Both the position numbers and the translations under genes were made by a program. The notes below the pieces were generated by a model. The model worked only from the letters and a program-made list of their open reading frames with translations. It did not search any database and had not been told where the DNA came from. Below, one piece after another: positions 1 through 11,045 of a stretch of 64,000 bases of DNA (positions are counted from its first letter, which is position 1; the number at the start of each line of letters is the position of its first letter). Origin of the DNA: Armillaria gallica (lineage: Eukaryota; Basidiomycota; Agaricomycetes; Agaricales; Physalacriaceae). The DNA is taken from the NCBI GenBank assembly GCA_037576215.1, contig JBANDB010000002.1, forward strand, positions 62,001-126,000, in the 5' to 3' direction.

Positions 1-355
1 TTTTTGCGTGGAAGTTGTCGATCATGATACTGATCCGCCGGTCTCGGGTCTGAATGCATGAGGTGCGTCTGGAATGGATTGATCTAATGACTGCGTGCTC
101 ATAACATTCAGGGAGAAAATGCTGGACGCGGTGTGTCTCCTGTCTAAATCTGTCTAAATCTGTCTATCTTGCTCATCGAATATTTTTCAGACGTAAGGCC
201 ATTTATTTATTTATGAAAGCGGGTTGCGATACGGCTCGAGTGCGGTCTCAGTACCGCTCCGGGTACAATGCGACCAGTGCTACCGTCAAAACACCTATTG
301 ATGATGGATCCACGACGCCACACTCGTCTCCAGGAGTGAATAATTGATCTTGCTA
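1..355. other. Upstream region without a gene
   Basis: No coding exon can be supported here. The only visible structure is a short tandem repeat at 141-169, three near-copies of the 10-mer TGTCTAAATC. A stretch around 298-335 (TGATGGATCCAC, then CTCGTCTCCAG) is also present upstream of the zinc-finger paralogue at 17265, so the shared promoter region probably reaches back to about position 295. Confidence 0.5.
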
Positions 356-424
356 CATCCAGATCGGGGATGATCTCGGCAATTCGCATAGTTGCCGATC
401 TAGACCAAGGTGACCACTATATAA
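356..424 (+). promoter_or_regulatory. Conserved promoter block of zinc-finger gene 1, with TATA box
   Basis: The block contains an inverted repeat AGATCGG (361-367) / CCGATCT (395-401), followed by a TATA box TATATAA at 418-424, about 60 bases before the chosen ATG. The same order and spacing (ATCCAGATCGGG, then GCCGATCTAGA, then TATATAA) occurs at 17152-17212 in front of the paralogue. The surrounding sequence has diverged, so the retained pieces look functional. The binding factor is unknown. Confidence 0.6.
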
Positions 425-484
425 CCGCCGGCTCACTTGATGTTTCGCTCTTTCCTCCCCCAAGTCCAACCACCAACGATTACA

Positions 485-1331
485 ATGACATTCTCTCTTC
501 CGAGCATACACGAAATGTTTCCAGGTATTGATCTCTCCGTCCTTTCTCCTACTGGACGAATAGCTAACACAAGATTTCCAGAGCACATGCTGCGCAGTCC
601 ACCCGACTGGCGACGCGCTCCACCAACAGTGATCCCTTCGCCCCCGCCACCACCACCACCTAGCAGAGATACACGATGCTCCTTCAACGTGCTCCGGTCC
701 GACCCATCCTCTGCCTCACTCGCATCGTCTACCTCACTCCCATACCCGCCGCCGCCACGTTACAAGTCCAGTTCTCTGTCCAGTGAAGATGACGATGAAG
801 GCCTTGCCAAGGAAGACAAAAAGCACATTTGTACAGTGTGCAATAAACGCTTCAACAGACCCAGTAGCCTCAGGATACACGTCAACACACATACCGGTGC
901 TACACGTGAGTCCTACTACAACAGCCTCATAATATTTTTTGGCTTATTATTTCACAGCATTCCAGTGTCCATTCCCTGGCTGCGGTAGGGGATTCAACGT
1001 CAACTCCAACATGCGCCGCCACTACCGAAATCATACCAACCCCGGCGCCGCCGCTACGGGTCCCAAATACCCGTCCTCGTGGCGCGTATGCCGTCCCTAC
1101 CAGAAACTTCGGATAAACGAATCGGAATATGTGTGGCACCCGTCGTCATCGTCGAGCACGTCTTCTGATAATGACGAGGAGGAGCCAAGGGGCAACCTAC
1201 GGTTTCCGAGGGAGGCGTATCGTTCGTCCGGGTATGACGAGAAGTATGGGGAGAGAGACTTTGATCCGCGCCGAATGAGCGAGGTGAGGGATGAACACGG
1301 TGCTATGCGTTTGTACGCAAGGATGCATTGA
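485..1331 (+). CDS. Two-finger C2H2 zinc-finger protein, paralogue 1 (245 aa, 3 exons)
   Basis: Exons are 485-524, 582-905 and 958-1331, with introns of 57 and 52 bases. Intron 1 is a multiple of three and reads through, but it has GT..AG ends and a GCTAAC branch site, and the paralogue's intron at the same codon confirms it. The protein starts MTFSLPSIHEMF, then has a proline run (about residues 30-40), an acidic serine-rich stretch (SSEDDDEG), finger 1 (C97, C100, H113, H117), finger 2 (C125, C130, H143, H147) and a polar acidic tail. It is probably a nuclear sequence-specific DNA-binding regulator; the target is unknown. The second intron separates the two fingers in both paralogues. The start was chosen because the paralogue starts at the equivalent codon; an in-frame ATG at 440 lies in the presumed 5' leader. 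Confidence 0.85.
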
Positions 1332-1816
1332 CTCTCTAGTCTTTCTCGCTTTCACTCTTTCTTGCTCTTCATCCGCTGGCATTTCGGATACACTGTACCG
1401 CTTACCACTTGTCGATATCCTTATCACTTAATATTATTCATTCTCCCAACCCTGCCTACACATCGCGGGTCCGGGTGGCGAATTAAACCATTAAATGGTT
1501 CTTACCCGCAGATGTTTACTACCTGGCGATAGATCTACCCTAAGCTTTTCTTACTCCACCTCACGCTCAACGCCGAACCTAACCCGTGAATTTAACCCCC
1601 ATCGGTCCAATAACTGAGTACTCCAAACTAGTCTCAGGAACGTGAGAGCGGAAGTACTTGGAAACTGACTGACGTCGGGGAGTTCCAGACGTATGTCGCC
1701 TGAACTGTGGAAGGTGCCTGACGACCAGTCAGTTCCGGGTACCCGGCATTTACACCTAAATAGCCAAGGGGGTGGGGGAATCCCGAAAATCCCCAAGTTC
1801 AAAATGAAATTTCATA
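1332..1816. other. Intergenic region after zinc-finger gene 1
   Basis: No gene recognised. It holds the presumed 3' end of the zinc-finger gene and a small palindrome ACCATTAAATGGT near 1487-1499. Nothing else could be supported. Confidence 0.4.
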
Positions 1817-2692
1817 GAGGCGGCCCCCGGCAAGGAAAGGCAAATTAAAATCGAGCGAGGGTCAATGGTCATCGATACTGGTAAACCGAGCAAATACCAT
1901 GGTGTCGACTTTAGTCATCGTTTCCAAGGCTTCCGGTATTCATGTAAATGAATCATAGATAGTGTGATTGCTACGAGTTAAATGAAGGCGGGACTAGGAA
2001 GGAAAGATGATGATTGCAAACTTCACTGACTTCACTCGCAAAGGGAGTTATCCTGCTCGCTAATGAAAGGCACCGGGTGAGAGTCTATGTGCCGCATCTC
2101 GTAACTGGAAGCGGATTACTGTCCAATGGATGAAATCCAATAACGAATATGAATCTCAGTCTATATTGTTCTCCCGCGGTCCTTGGCGATTACTTATTCG
2201 GGGGATAATACACCCAGATTCCGGGACTGAAAATCATCTCCATCAAGATTTAGACCGGGCAATCATTAGTATTTACTATTGATAGAGAGGGCCCCGGCGA
2301 ATTAGGATCGAGCGAGTTTCAATGCAGCTGAACCGAGCAAATGTCATGGCGTTGAGTTTCAATGTTGTTTCCAAGACTCTGACGTTGGAATAGTGTCATT
2401 GCTACGAGTCAAAGGAGGACAGGTCTGGGAAGAGGAGACAATGATTGCCTACATCACTGACTTCTACCCACGACAGGAGAGATCTCCTCTTCGCTAATAT
2501 GAAAGGCACCGGGTGACGGTACGGTGCCGTATCCCGCAGTGAGGAAATGCAGTAATCAACATGAGTCTTAGTCCATTTGTTCTCCCGCGGTCATGGACGG
2601 TTACTCATTCGGGGGGTAATACACCCAAATTCCAGGGCTGAAAATCATCTCCATCAAGATTTAGATGAGCCAATCACTGATATTGATATATG
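1817..2692. repeat. Two-unit direct tandem repeat, non-coding
   Basis: Unit A (about 1817-2284) and unit B (about 2285-2692) share ordered blocks: CCCCGGC..., ATCGAGCGAG, ACCGAGCAAAT, TTGCTACGAGT, GAAAGGCACCGGGTGA, TTGTTCTCCCGCGGTC, ATTCGGGGG, and the stretch GAAAATCATCTCCATCAAGA. Unit B is about 60 bases shorter because of internal deletions. Neither unit keeps a long reading frame, and no terminal inverted repeats are visible. It is an old local duplication of unknown origin, possibly part of a degenerate transposon. Confidence 0.75.
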
Positions 2693-4092
2693 GGCAAAAC
2701 ACTCTCCCTGGTCATCGACGTAATATGTCCCACTTGAATCCGGCGCCACAAGAGTGCAGCACCTCCAACGGGACAGCCCAGTAGGCCATAAGAAACAGAA
2801 GATGACCTCCTGAGCTCCAAGGGACTACGCCACCCGCAGTTCAGAAATTCGGATTTTGATGTGGGACTACAAGCCACAGCGATTGTCGCTAGGTCACCGA
2901 CAACAGTAAGAAGACGTCTGTGAAGAAAAAGAGACGAGGAATCACTCAGGGAACCGAACGGTGCCGTCTTCAGCGGAGGATGTACATGGACACCTGAGGA
3001 TTAGAGTTCACGAACATGAGGACAACGAAGTGGTAGAAAATGGGTGACATCGAGGAGGAGAGGCCACAATTATAGCTTCCTATACATCCAGAGTCAAGAC
3101 TGAGAAGGATAATGCAAGTAGGAGGTGGCGCTAGCATACGGGAAGCTCGATAGACAAAAGACATAAAATCGACCATACGTGATTGAGGCCAAGTTCAGAG
3201 TTTGAGCATTACGTCATCTGCCTCGCTTCCATGGATTTACCACCATCTGGATGTTGTGCTCGAGTGTGCTTCTGTCCCCAGCGTTATTCTGGACGGCTGT
3301 AAAAATTCGCCTAGATGCGTCGTTCTCTAGGCAATTCTTTCAGTCTGCGTGTAAACAATGTCCTGACTCAGGCTCCTTGGTGCAAGTCTATACTCTTGGC
3401 GAAGAAGTAATTCCACAGACGTCAATCTACCGATTTCGTTGCTACGAGAACTCAACGCAACCTCCAAGGTGACCTAATTGAATATCGTGTACGGCTTTCT
3501 TTGTGTGGCAATTGCGGAAGCCCCTGCAATGGAGCCTCAAAATCAAGGAAATGATGTACGGTGTGTTTTCAATGAAAGGATAGCCTCCTCCTCATCGTTT
3601 TATCTTATACCAATTATACTACCCCAAATGGTCAGACCTCTTTTTCCGAGGAGTCACTCTATCAGCGCTTCCTGCACGGGATCCTTACAGAAATAGGATC
3701 TGTGATTCACACATCGCGCACGCGATTGCAGATTGGATTTTTGCATTCAGGCTAGAGCGTCTAGACATGCATTAGACTGACCGTTTAAAACCATACCGTG
3801 CTTAGAACCGAATCTTCAGCGTGGAACGTGTATATGAGTAGAGGGACATCTCTACTTGTCACCGAATCATCCTTCGATGCATATAGTCCGAGTCCATGTA
3901 TTTCGCGTCCGATTCGCTTCAACGAACCACGGTCATGAAAGCCAGGAGAAAAAGCCGGCTCCCGCAAAGATACGCAGAAATCGATGTGTATTTTCCCTTC
4001 TAGGAGCCTCCGTTCGAACTAATAGTTCTAGGAGATTGATATAGATTGGTAAATTTATAACAAAGCCGTGTTCATCTACAGAACCTCGAAGA
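2693..4092. other. Gene-poor stretch
   Basis: Only short frames without recognisable domains or consistent splice signals are present on either strand. A segment around 3640-3670 (CCGAGGAG...TATCAGC) resembles 29445-29465, suggesting a shared decayed sequence. No feature is claimed. Confidence 0.35.
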
Positions 4093-5277
4093 TTAAGGAT
4101 TCACTACTGCGTACGCCACGTTCCAGACATGATCTTTTGAACCCTCTAACTTGTAAAGAGCGACCAGCCTCAGGTTTGTCATATTGAAATGCTTTCGTTG
4201 GGGGGTCTATCATATTACTCAGTTGTGTAGCGTGGGACGTGAACAAAGACCTCATACCTTTTCGAGAAAATGATAAAAGCCATAAGCTAGCTGTCTTGCT
4301 AAGCCCAAGTGAGTCATCCATCCGTGAGTACACTCCATTAGAAAACCATTTTTAACCACCCCATTGTATCCAGCAGCCTAAAAGAAAATTGAGTGTAGTC
4401 CATTGCGTGCAAGTCAAAGTTCTCACTGCAATCTTCACTATAATAGCAAATGCGCTGCCTTTCAGTTCAGGAGGCTGAATAACACTGTTAGCGTTGACCA
4501 GGATACCTGGTTCTTCGCAAAGCAGGCGGCCTATGCTGACTCCGGGAAGACCCTCCATCGTGTCGGTTGATATGAACGGAATAGCACCTTGAACGGGAAT
4601 AGTAGAGCGCTGGTCCCCCAGAGGTCGATGAAGATAGACAACGAAGCCATTCCCGTGGGCCTTGCGTGGTCGAATGTTTAACTGCTGGATGACGGACCTT
4701 TGTTGTCGCAATAACCTCCTGGTTGCTGAGTGGAAGGGACATAGCATTTGTCGGAACTTTGTACCGGTTCGCAATATGACGTTGGTCCGTGTCCCTTCAG
4801 CATAATGAAGTGATTTCCGGACGGCTAGCGAGCTTCTTCAGATCGAAGTCAAATGAAAAGGGATAATAGACTGACAACGTTCATTAAGACTTCGCCGGGG
4901 AATGTGGATCGGCCTTGTAACATCCAGCGCTGATCGTGGTTCAATGGTCCTTGAATGACTTCATAGCCATCCGAACCGACGTTGATCTAATGAAACAATT
5001 ATAATTCAAAAGACAGCGACACTCGGCAAGCGCACCACAGGAGGCGATGTATAAAGGGGCGGGATAGGTCCAGTGTTTGGCTGGACAAGGACTCCTTGGC
5101 GTTGTGAAGGAGGCGGAACATTCTATCAGCCAATATGTGAGAAATCCGGACGGTCCTTTTCAAGAGATACGTACTAATGACTGGCAGAGGTTGGCAAAAG
5201 GAGGAAGCGTGAAGTTCTGCGAGAAGCGTGAGATGAGCGATTTGAGGAGACAGCTAAGCTCTTACCTCTGATGCCAT
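4093..5277 (-). pseudogene. LPxFA(E/N)L family gene, copy 1, broken by a small deletion
   Basis: All parts of the family gene are present in order on the minus strand. Exon 1 is ATG GCA TCA GAG (5277-5266); exon 2 is 5216-5175 (contains LPPFANL); exon 3 is 5122-5036 (ends PIPPLYTSPPV); exon 4 starts at 4986 (IQGPLNHDQRW). The core around 4700-4450 contains GLPGVSIGRLL, and the last exon encodes WNVAYAVVNP before the stop at 4093-4095. Compared with the copies at 39082 and 44093, about ten bases are missing after GGTTATTG (near 4690), which shifts the frame and brings a stop soon after. The family was not recognised, so no function is given. Splice sites and the upstream TATA region are otherwise well kept, so the damage is recent. 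Confidence 0.7.
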
Positions 5278-5655
5278 TGCGTGTCGGGGGCAGAATATGG
5301 GGAATTCTACGGCGTCCAAAAGAGCTTTATATACTTGCGTATTAATGCCACTCCGACTTTGGGCCAAAGGGCCGATAGCAATAATAAAATTAATGACCAA
5401 GACATCACAGTACGGACCGCACGTTTTCGGTAGTTTCCTTGTCGTACAGGAAGGATAAGCCAAAAGATCATTGTTGTTTTAATTGAAAGGTCTTCACATC
5501 CCAACAAAGACGGCTACAATGGCTTTGTGCAGACATCATTGAACTATAATATCGGGCCACACACCTTTTCACCTTTTCAGCTGTCGCATTGTCCTAGGAT
5601 TTTGGAAGAAAGTTGGGCGTCGTGCAAAATCTACTGGCACCACTATTTGGATCTT
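5278..5655. other. Intergenic stretch between copy 1 and a MITE
   Basis: Beyond the promoter at 5326-5393 nothing recognisable is present up to the transposon at 5656. Confidence 0.4.
5326..5393 (-). promoter_or_regulatory. TATA-containing promoter of LPxFA(E/N)L family copy 1
   Basis: Read on the minus strand, this stretch has CCCTTTGG, then GAGTGGCATTAATAC, then AGTATATAAAG, the same order as upstream of the copies at 39082 and 44093. It lies about 50 bases before the ATG at 5277. Confidence 0.55.
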
Positions 5656-6157
5656 ATGCAGTGCAAGGGGCTACCAATATGAAAAAAATGACATGGGGTC
5701 GATTAAAAAATTTTGGGCTCTGGCGCTGGACCTACCTACCTCCATGTGACCATTATGATGTCATACTGTCCAAATTGAGTATATTTCTGAGTGAAAATAA
5801 GAAATTGCATCATATTTATGTACTATTATTCAACCAAATATCATTTTGAGTACAATCTGCGACATTTCTAATCAAATAAAGAAACCACATAAATATGGAC
5901 ACATGATGTCATATGCTGACTCATGATGGCAGTGCCGCTAACCACTGTCTACTCCCAATGTTGCATTGCATAGACATTATAAAGATTGAAGGTCTATTGA
6001 TCAGACATATTGGCACTCAAATACGTCACCTTTCTACATTTGGAAGGCATTTTTTGGGCCATTTGAGGAGGGTCAACTTTTTTTTTTCACTGCCGGCTCA
6101 ACCTACCTACCTGCCCGGTGTACCGGGCCGACGTTCCGGTAGCCCCTTGATGCAGTG
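5656..6157. mobile_element. hAT-like MITE with 8-bp target-site duplication
   Basis: The element at 5664-6149 (486 bp) has perfect 12-bp terminal inverted repeats, CAAGGGGCTACC (5664-5675) and GGTAGCCCCTTG (6138-6149). It is flanked by an exact 8-bp direct repeat ATGCAGTG (5656-5663 and 6150-6157). Eight-base duplications and a CA-rich terminal start are typical of the hAT superfamily. The interior is AT-rich with no transposase, so it is non-autonomous. Superfamily assignment is by inference from the duplication length. Confidence 0.85.
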
Positions 6158-6192
6158 TACTCATCTTAAGATTCGAAAGAACCAGAGATGAG

Positions 6193-6573
6193 TGTCACTG
6201 CTGGGGTTGGCTGCTTTTTTAAACATAAAAACATAACCTAAAAATGTCATGGCTTTTTATCATCTTGTTGCAACCATAAAACAGTATCTGGAGAACATAA
6301 TCAAAAAGCCTTGTATTTTGTACTGTTTTTACACACCAAAAAGAGTAAGTTTTTAACAAAGAAAAAGTGGTTTCCATTGTTCGGAACAATAGAAACCACT
6401 TTTTTGATATGTTTTCTGTGTTGTTTTCCCTGTTCTAAAAGACGATAAAAAAGAATTATCATTTGTCTTGTTTTTAGGATATCAAATTTCCCATCAAAAA
6501 ACCGCACCGAAAGTCACAACTTTTTTAGGACAACTTTTTCGAACGTAAAAACATACCAGCCCCAGCAGTGTGT
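6193..6573. mobile_element. CACTA-like MITE with internal hairpin
   Basis: The element at 6196-6570 (375 bp) has 15-bp terminal inverted repeats with one mismatch, CACTGCTGGGGTTGG (6196-6210) and CCAGCCCCAGCAGTG (6556-6570). It is bordered by the trinucleotide TGT on both sides (6193-6195, 6571-6573). A CACT(A/G) start with a 3-bp duplication is what CACTA/EnSpm elements produce. The AT-rich interior holds a strong hairpin (6362-6381 with 6385-6404, 19 of 20 paired). No coding capacity is visible. It lies only 46 bp from the hAT-like MITE. Confidence 0.75.
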
Positions 6574-6879
6574 TGCAAGTTCAATCTAGAGAATCCGGTG
6601 CATTGGCCATGGATGGCATCCCCAGTTGCTGGACAAAGCGTCTCGCAACCGTGTCGAAGTATGATGCCGAGGGCTCCCACGAAATACAGAAAGCAGGAAG
6701 TGAGGCCGTAATTTCATAGGACAGCATAGTCGATATCTCCCATAGATGCCGCGCGCGTGCATGGTCTATTTTTTGAGGGGTAATATTGCCGGAAATCCAA
6801 GGGAATTCTGAGAAAATGATCAGTGCAGACCGACTATAAAATTCAAATATGAAAGATGTATCCAGGGAAGCGTCCGAGA

Positions 6880-6914
6880 CGATACTTGCTTCGTTCGTCT
6901 TGTTTGTACAACCA
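6880..6914 (-). pseudogene. Remnant of the F-box gene start
   Basis: On the minus strand the sequence starting at 6914 reads MVVQTRRTKQ, matching the start of the F-box gene at 31578 (MVAQTRRMKQ). After these codons the match is lost, so only the promoter-proximal edge of the divergent F-box gene was carried by duplication copy A. Confidence 0.5.
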
Positions 6915-9390
6915 TACTATGAACCAATATTTGATTAACTGGTATTGCTTGAAGACAGAACCTACTGGCAGCAAGGATGCCGACCTGAGTTATTCGGACG
7001 AGTGACTGATGTTACCGGTACGTGTGGGAGCAAAAGAGTTAGAATTTAATACCTTCGTCGTCACGTGGTGCATGATCCCTTTCATTTCGGACCGCGTCAG
7101 CCGAAGAAACTTTTACCTCAGTGATCACACCGCCATATGACAGACTAGCTATGCCTAGTAAATCGGTCACTCCTTGGCGGCCGATATTTGTTTCTGCCAT
7201 TTTCGTTGGCTTTTCACGAAACGACATGGGAAGGACGATGGATAAGGAACGCTTCCTGAGCTACGCAGTACCTCGCTTGCATGCATGGTGTGCATCTCGT
7301 CCTGCTCACCAGATTATTCATGCTGACTTGTTAATCCAAGTATTAGGACCAATAAATAATTTACGATAAATTACTCATCTATCTTGAGCCTATCACTCGA
7401 TGCATTTTCTCGGGGAGCTTTGAGCATGTCCGGAAGGTTGGTCTACGTTTATTTCACCGTTTGCAGTGGTATATTCTCATCTCAAGAGGACATCCCAGAT
7501 TACCTACCACCGTCTGGCACACAGGCTGAGCTCCAGATAAATAGCGTGTTGATCACTGGCTCCCGCTCGGTCTGCAATGTCCTACCTAGCCATTCTTCAA
7601 GGAGGATTAAAACGTAAGGTTCGGTTGGACTTGTATTGAATACGACAACATCACGTTAGGCAGCAACACTACTTCAGGTCTACTATTCAAAAATCCGAAA
7701 TCGAACCCTTAATGGCCGTGCAGTTAAGGATCATCTAGACATTGTTGACTATGTTGTACTCGTACTTGTCGATGTGTAATATGGTTAATATGGTTGGGTA
7801 CGCTTCAGTCTCGGCCATGCTAATCGATGAGGAAGACGATTCAGCGAACGTCTTCGCTTCAAATAACGATGTCCTTGTGTTGCATTACTCCCCAGCATTT
7901 GATACGTCAGTTCAACTTTTTATCACATTTTTCGATAGCCAATTTCTTGGACAGGCCACTAGCAGACTGTAGGGAACAGGTCCGTTTTGACCAAGGTAAT
8001 GGACAATGTTATCTATCATCTACAATGTGAGTCATATCGCCTTGCATTGCATTCGTAACGAAACCTTGATACACAGATGACAGGCACGTAGCCGAACACA
8101 AGAAAATCTGCTCTGCGATGTACAGGAACCGGGTCCGACCCCACTGATGTCGATGAGGAGCGGGTCCGAGTGGGATACATTCTTCAGTGTGTCGTGTTCA
8201 CAATTTGCGTACGTCATACTAAAGTGTTCTCAGCGACCGGGAGCACAAACAGCGCCATGTAAGTACATATCACGTTGCCGAATGTTCGTTCTTACGATGA
8301 TTCCTCCGAGAATCGTCCGAATACAACTCAAGCGTAACGTTAACGAATCGATCTTTATTCAACCGCTTAAGATAATCAGTCATGTATTTCGTACTCTCCG
8401 TGTCGGCGAACGAAAACGTATGTGCAGGTGTTCGTAGAGCTTTTCTTGACTAAATTCGGTTATATTTTTAGAACGCTTCCATCCGTGCTATTTTTAGCTA
8501 CTTATCGATACGCCATCTCCGAGGATCCTGAGTTCATAACAGAGAATCATGACGAGACGCATGGAAACCATAGCAATCAAAGAATACAATGCTGCTGCTG
8601 CTCGCCTCGACAACGCCAAAGTCGTGCCGCATGCAAACTTGATTTCTACTGGCAGTAGTATGATGGACGGGTGGGCAAGGAGGGCCAAGCGGATAGGCAA
8701 CCATCCGAGAACGGAGGTGCCTTGAGAAAGAAATGGAGACGGTATCTCGCGACCATATGTAGGTGGTCCATATTGTTTCCGGAGCATCTGGAGGACTGAC
8801 CACGACTGTATAGTACCAGTGTCATCTATACCTATAATTTCAAAGAAACGCAGCGCGTTGTTTGGTGCATCATTTGTTGACAAAGGCTTTGTGAGTATCT
8901 TCGTATTCTTTTATCAATTAAAGCCAGTTGACGTGATCTGTCCGCAGTGGTGGTCAGTGAAGGAAGAGCGGCTGAGGAAGAAGCTCCCGAATGTTCGGGG
9001 AATCATTCGCGGTTTCTGGCCCTGACTTGATGGCCTTGGTCCGCACACATAACTTGTACTGCAAGATACATGGACGTCATTGCGTTTCCAATGACTTGAT
9101 GTCGTCAAAACCGGGCCGAGGTTCGTGACTTCTTGAATCAGAGTATCGCTGTCGTAACTTTTCTGTAAGTCCCATTTGCCTGCACGGCTTTCCGTCTATG
9201 TTCTTCGTCATTCAAACTTTGGTTGTTTCGACGCTCAAGAATTGAAGAACATCTCCTCGGGCATTGGTCATTGCGGGTGTCCAAAATCTAAAGATAACAC
9301 GAACTTCCTTGTCTTCCTTTCCGAATCGGCACAGAACTATTTCTTCCGATTCGGACATGTCGTGACTTTATCTTCGGTCAATGGAACATC
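6915..9390. other. Conserved region upstream of epoxide hydrolase A, no intact gene
   Basis: This stretch matches 31580-33910 in order. Short frames are shared in both copies, for example MIPPRIVR followed by FRTLRVGER near 8310-8410, and MTRRME(T/A)IAIKEYNAAAA near 8550, but each copy is interrupted by stops or frame changes at different places. It may be a decayed gene or a large shared regulatory region. A TATA-like CATAAAAGCC lies at about 9390, some 60 bases before the hydrolase ATG. Confidence 0.45.
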
Positions 9391-9450
9391 ATAAAAGCCA
9401 ACATTCCTAGCTCCCTCCTCATATTCTCATCCCATCACTCCTCATTAACA

Positions 9451-11045
9451 ATGGCATCACAAGAACTGCCGTTCAAGATATCTATCCCGGACGACGAGCT
9501 CAAGCTCCTCCAACAAAAGCTCTCCTTGATCAGACTCCCAGACGAACTCGAAGGCTCCGGGAAGAAGTATGGTGTACCACTGAAGGACATCAAGCGTCTT
9601 GTGACTCGGTGGAGAGACGGCTTTCACTGGAGGGCGCAAGAAGCCGCTCTTAACGCGGAGCTTCCGCAGTTCACTCGGGATATCGAAGTAGATGGGTTTG
9701 GAGTGTTGAACATCCACTATGTGCACAAGAAGAGCGAGGTCGAGGGTGCTGTGCCGCTACTCTTTGTTCATGGATGCGCGTGCTTTCCGGAATCTATCTA
9801 AGCATGTGGTGGCTGACCTATCATTGCAGGGCCTGGGAGCTTCATCGAAGTGCGCAAGATTCTCCCGCTGTTGGCATCGTCCTCGCCGGATTATCCGAGT
9901 TTCCACGTCGTCGCATTGAGCCTACCGGGATACGGGTTTTCGGAGGATAGCAAGAAGCAAGGGTTCAGACTAGCCCAATATGCAGAGGTATGTCCCTCCA
10001 CTGTCGTAGTTGCAGTATCGCTTACACAACATAATTCTATAGGTTGCTGAGAAGCTCATGGTAGCTCTCGGATATAATGAGTATGGTACGTCATCATCAT
10101 ACCAATTACGAACGAAAGCGCTTACTGATACTTTACTTCTAGTTACGCAGGGAGGAGACTGGGGAGGCCTCGTGAGTGTCGATGTCTCGTCGATACATTA
10201 CCATTTTAACTAACTTCAATGATAAAGATTACACGAAAGATTGCCAGTCTCTACGGTGGAGAACATAGCAAAGCTTTGCATACAAATACACCTACGCAAG
10301 TGTCTTGTCCTCTTCGCCGCCCCTGACTTGACTGACCTCTTATTTTTAGAGGACGCCGTCCGACCATCTACGAGCCGATCCTACTGCTTCAACACCTCGT
10401 TACGCCATATACCGAAACAGAGAAAGCTGGACTAAAATGGAGTCAATGGTTCCGCACGAAAGGCGAAGGCTACCTCATCGAACACGCTACCCAACCTCAA
10501 ACGATGGGATACTCCCTCACCGACTCCCCCGTTGGTCTACTTGCATGGATATTCGAGAAACTGGTGAACTGGACGGACGAATACCCCTGGGAAGATGACG
10601 AAGGTATGTGGTTCGACCTGATATCTTACAAAACTGATATATATCATCTTTGTAGTCCTGACGTGGATCTCGATATACTGGTTCTCAAAAGCGGGGCCTA
10701 CAGCCTCGATACGTATATACTACGAGGTGTTCGGATCATCCGATATTGGGATGATGACAGAGCGGCTCCCTATACCGCTCGGAATATCATACTTCCCAGC
10801 AGAGCACTACTGCGTACCTCGACAGTAAGCAGCTTCTCCGGTATTTTGGTTGTCGAGTCGCAACTGACCTGATGATTAGCTGGGCCCGTACGACCGGAAA
10901 CGTTGTCTTCGAATCCGAACACACGAGCGGAGGGCATTTCGCTGCTCATGAAAGGCCTCAGGAGTTGGTGGAGGATGTGAGGAAGATGTTTGGAAAGGGA
11001 GGGCCGGCATTTGGGGTTGTTCCCGGAAGGACGGGCTATAGGTGA
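9451..11045 (+). CDS. Epoxide hydrolase (alpha/beta hydrolase), copy A, 403 aa, 8 exons
   Basis: Exons are 9451-9775, 9830-9987, 10043-10085, 10143-10171, 10228-10295, 10350-10603, 10656-10824 and 10880-11045. The N-terminal epoxide hydrolase domain (from [12 protein letters not shown]) is followed by HGWPG (residues 107-111, oxyanion hole), QGGDWGG with the nucleophile D181, the cap with [14 protein letters not shown], and GGHFAAHE carrying the catalytic His. The family opens epoxides by adding water through an Asp-ester intermediate; here it probably acts in detoxification or secondary metabolism, and the substrate cannot be read from sequence. Two introns need GC donors: intron 1 (GCGCGT at 9776, GTGCGT in copy B) and intron 5 (GCAAGT at 10296, in both copies). 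It ends at TGA after GYR, ten residues shorter than copy B. Confidence 0.88.

Noticed and set aside
437..988. A 183-codon frame reading through both introns at the start of zinc-finger gene 1
   Set aside because: The first intron is a multiple of three and simply stays open; the paralogue and the splice signals support removal, and the second intron leads to a stop.
9776..9829. Hydrolase copy A as a pseudogene because intron 1 lacks GT
   Set aside because: A GC donor with the same exon border gives a frame identical to copy B, and all other exons are intact.
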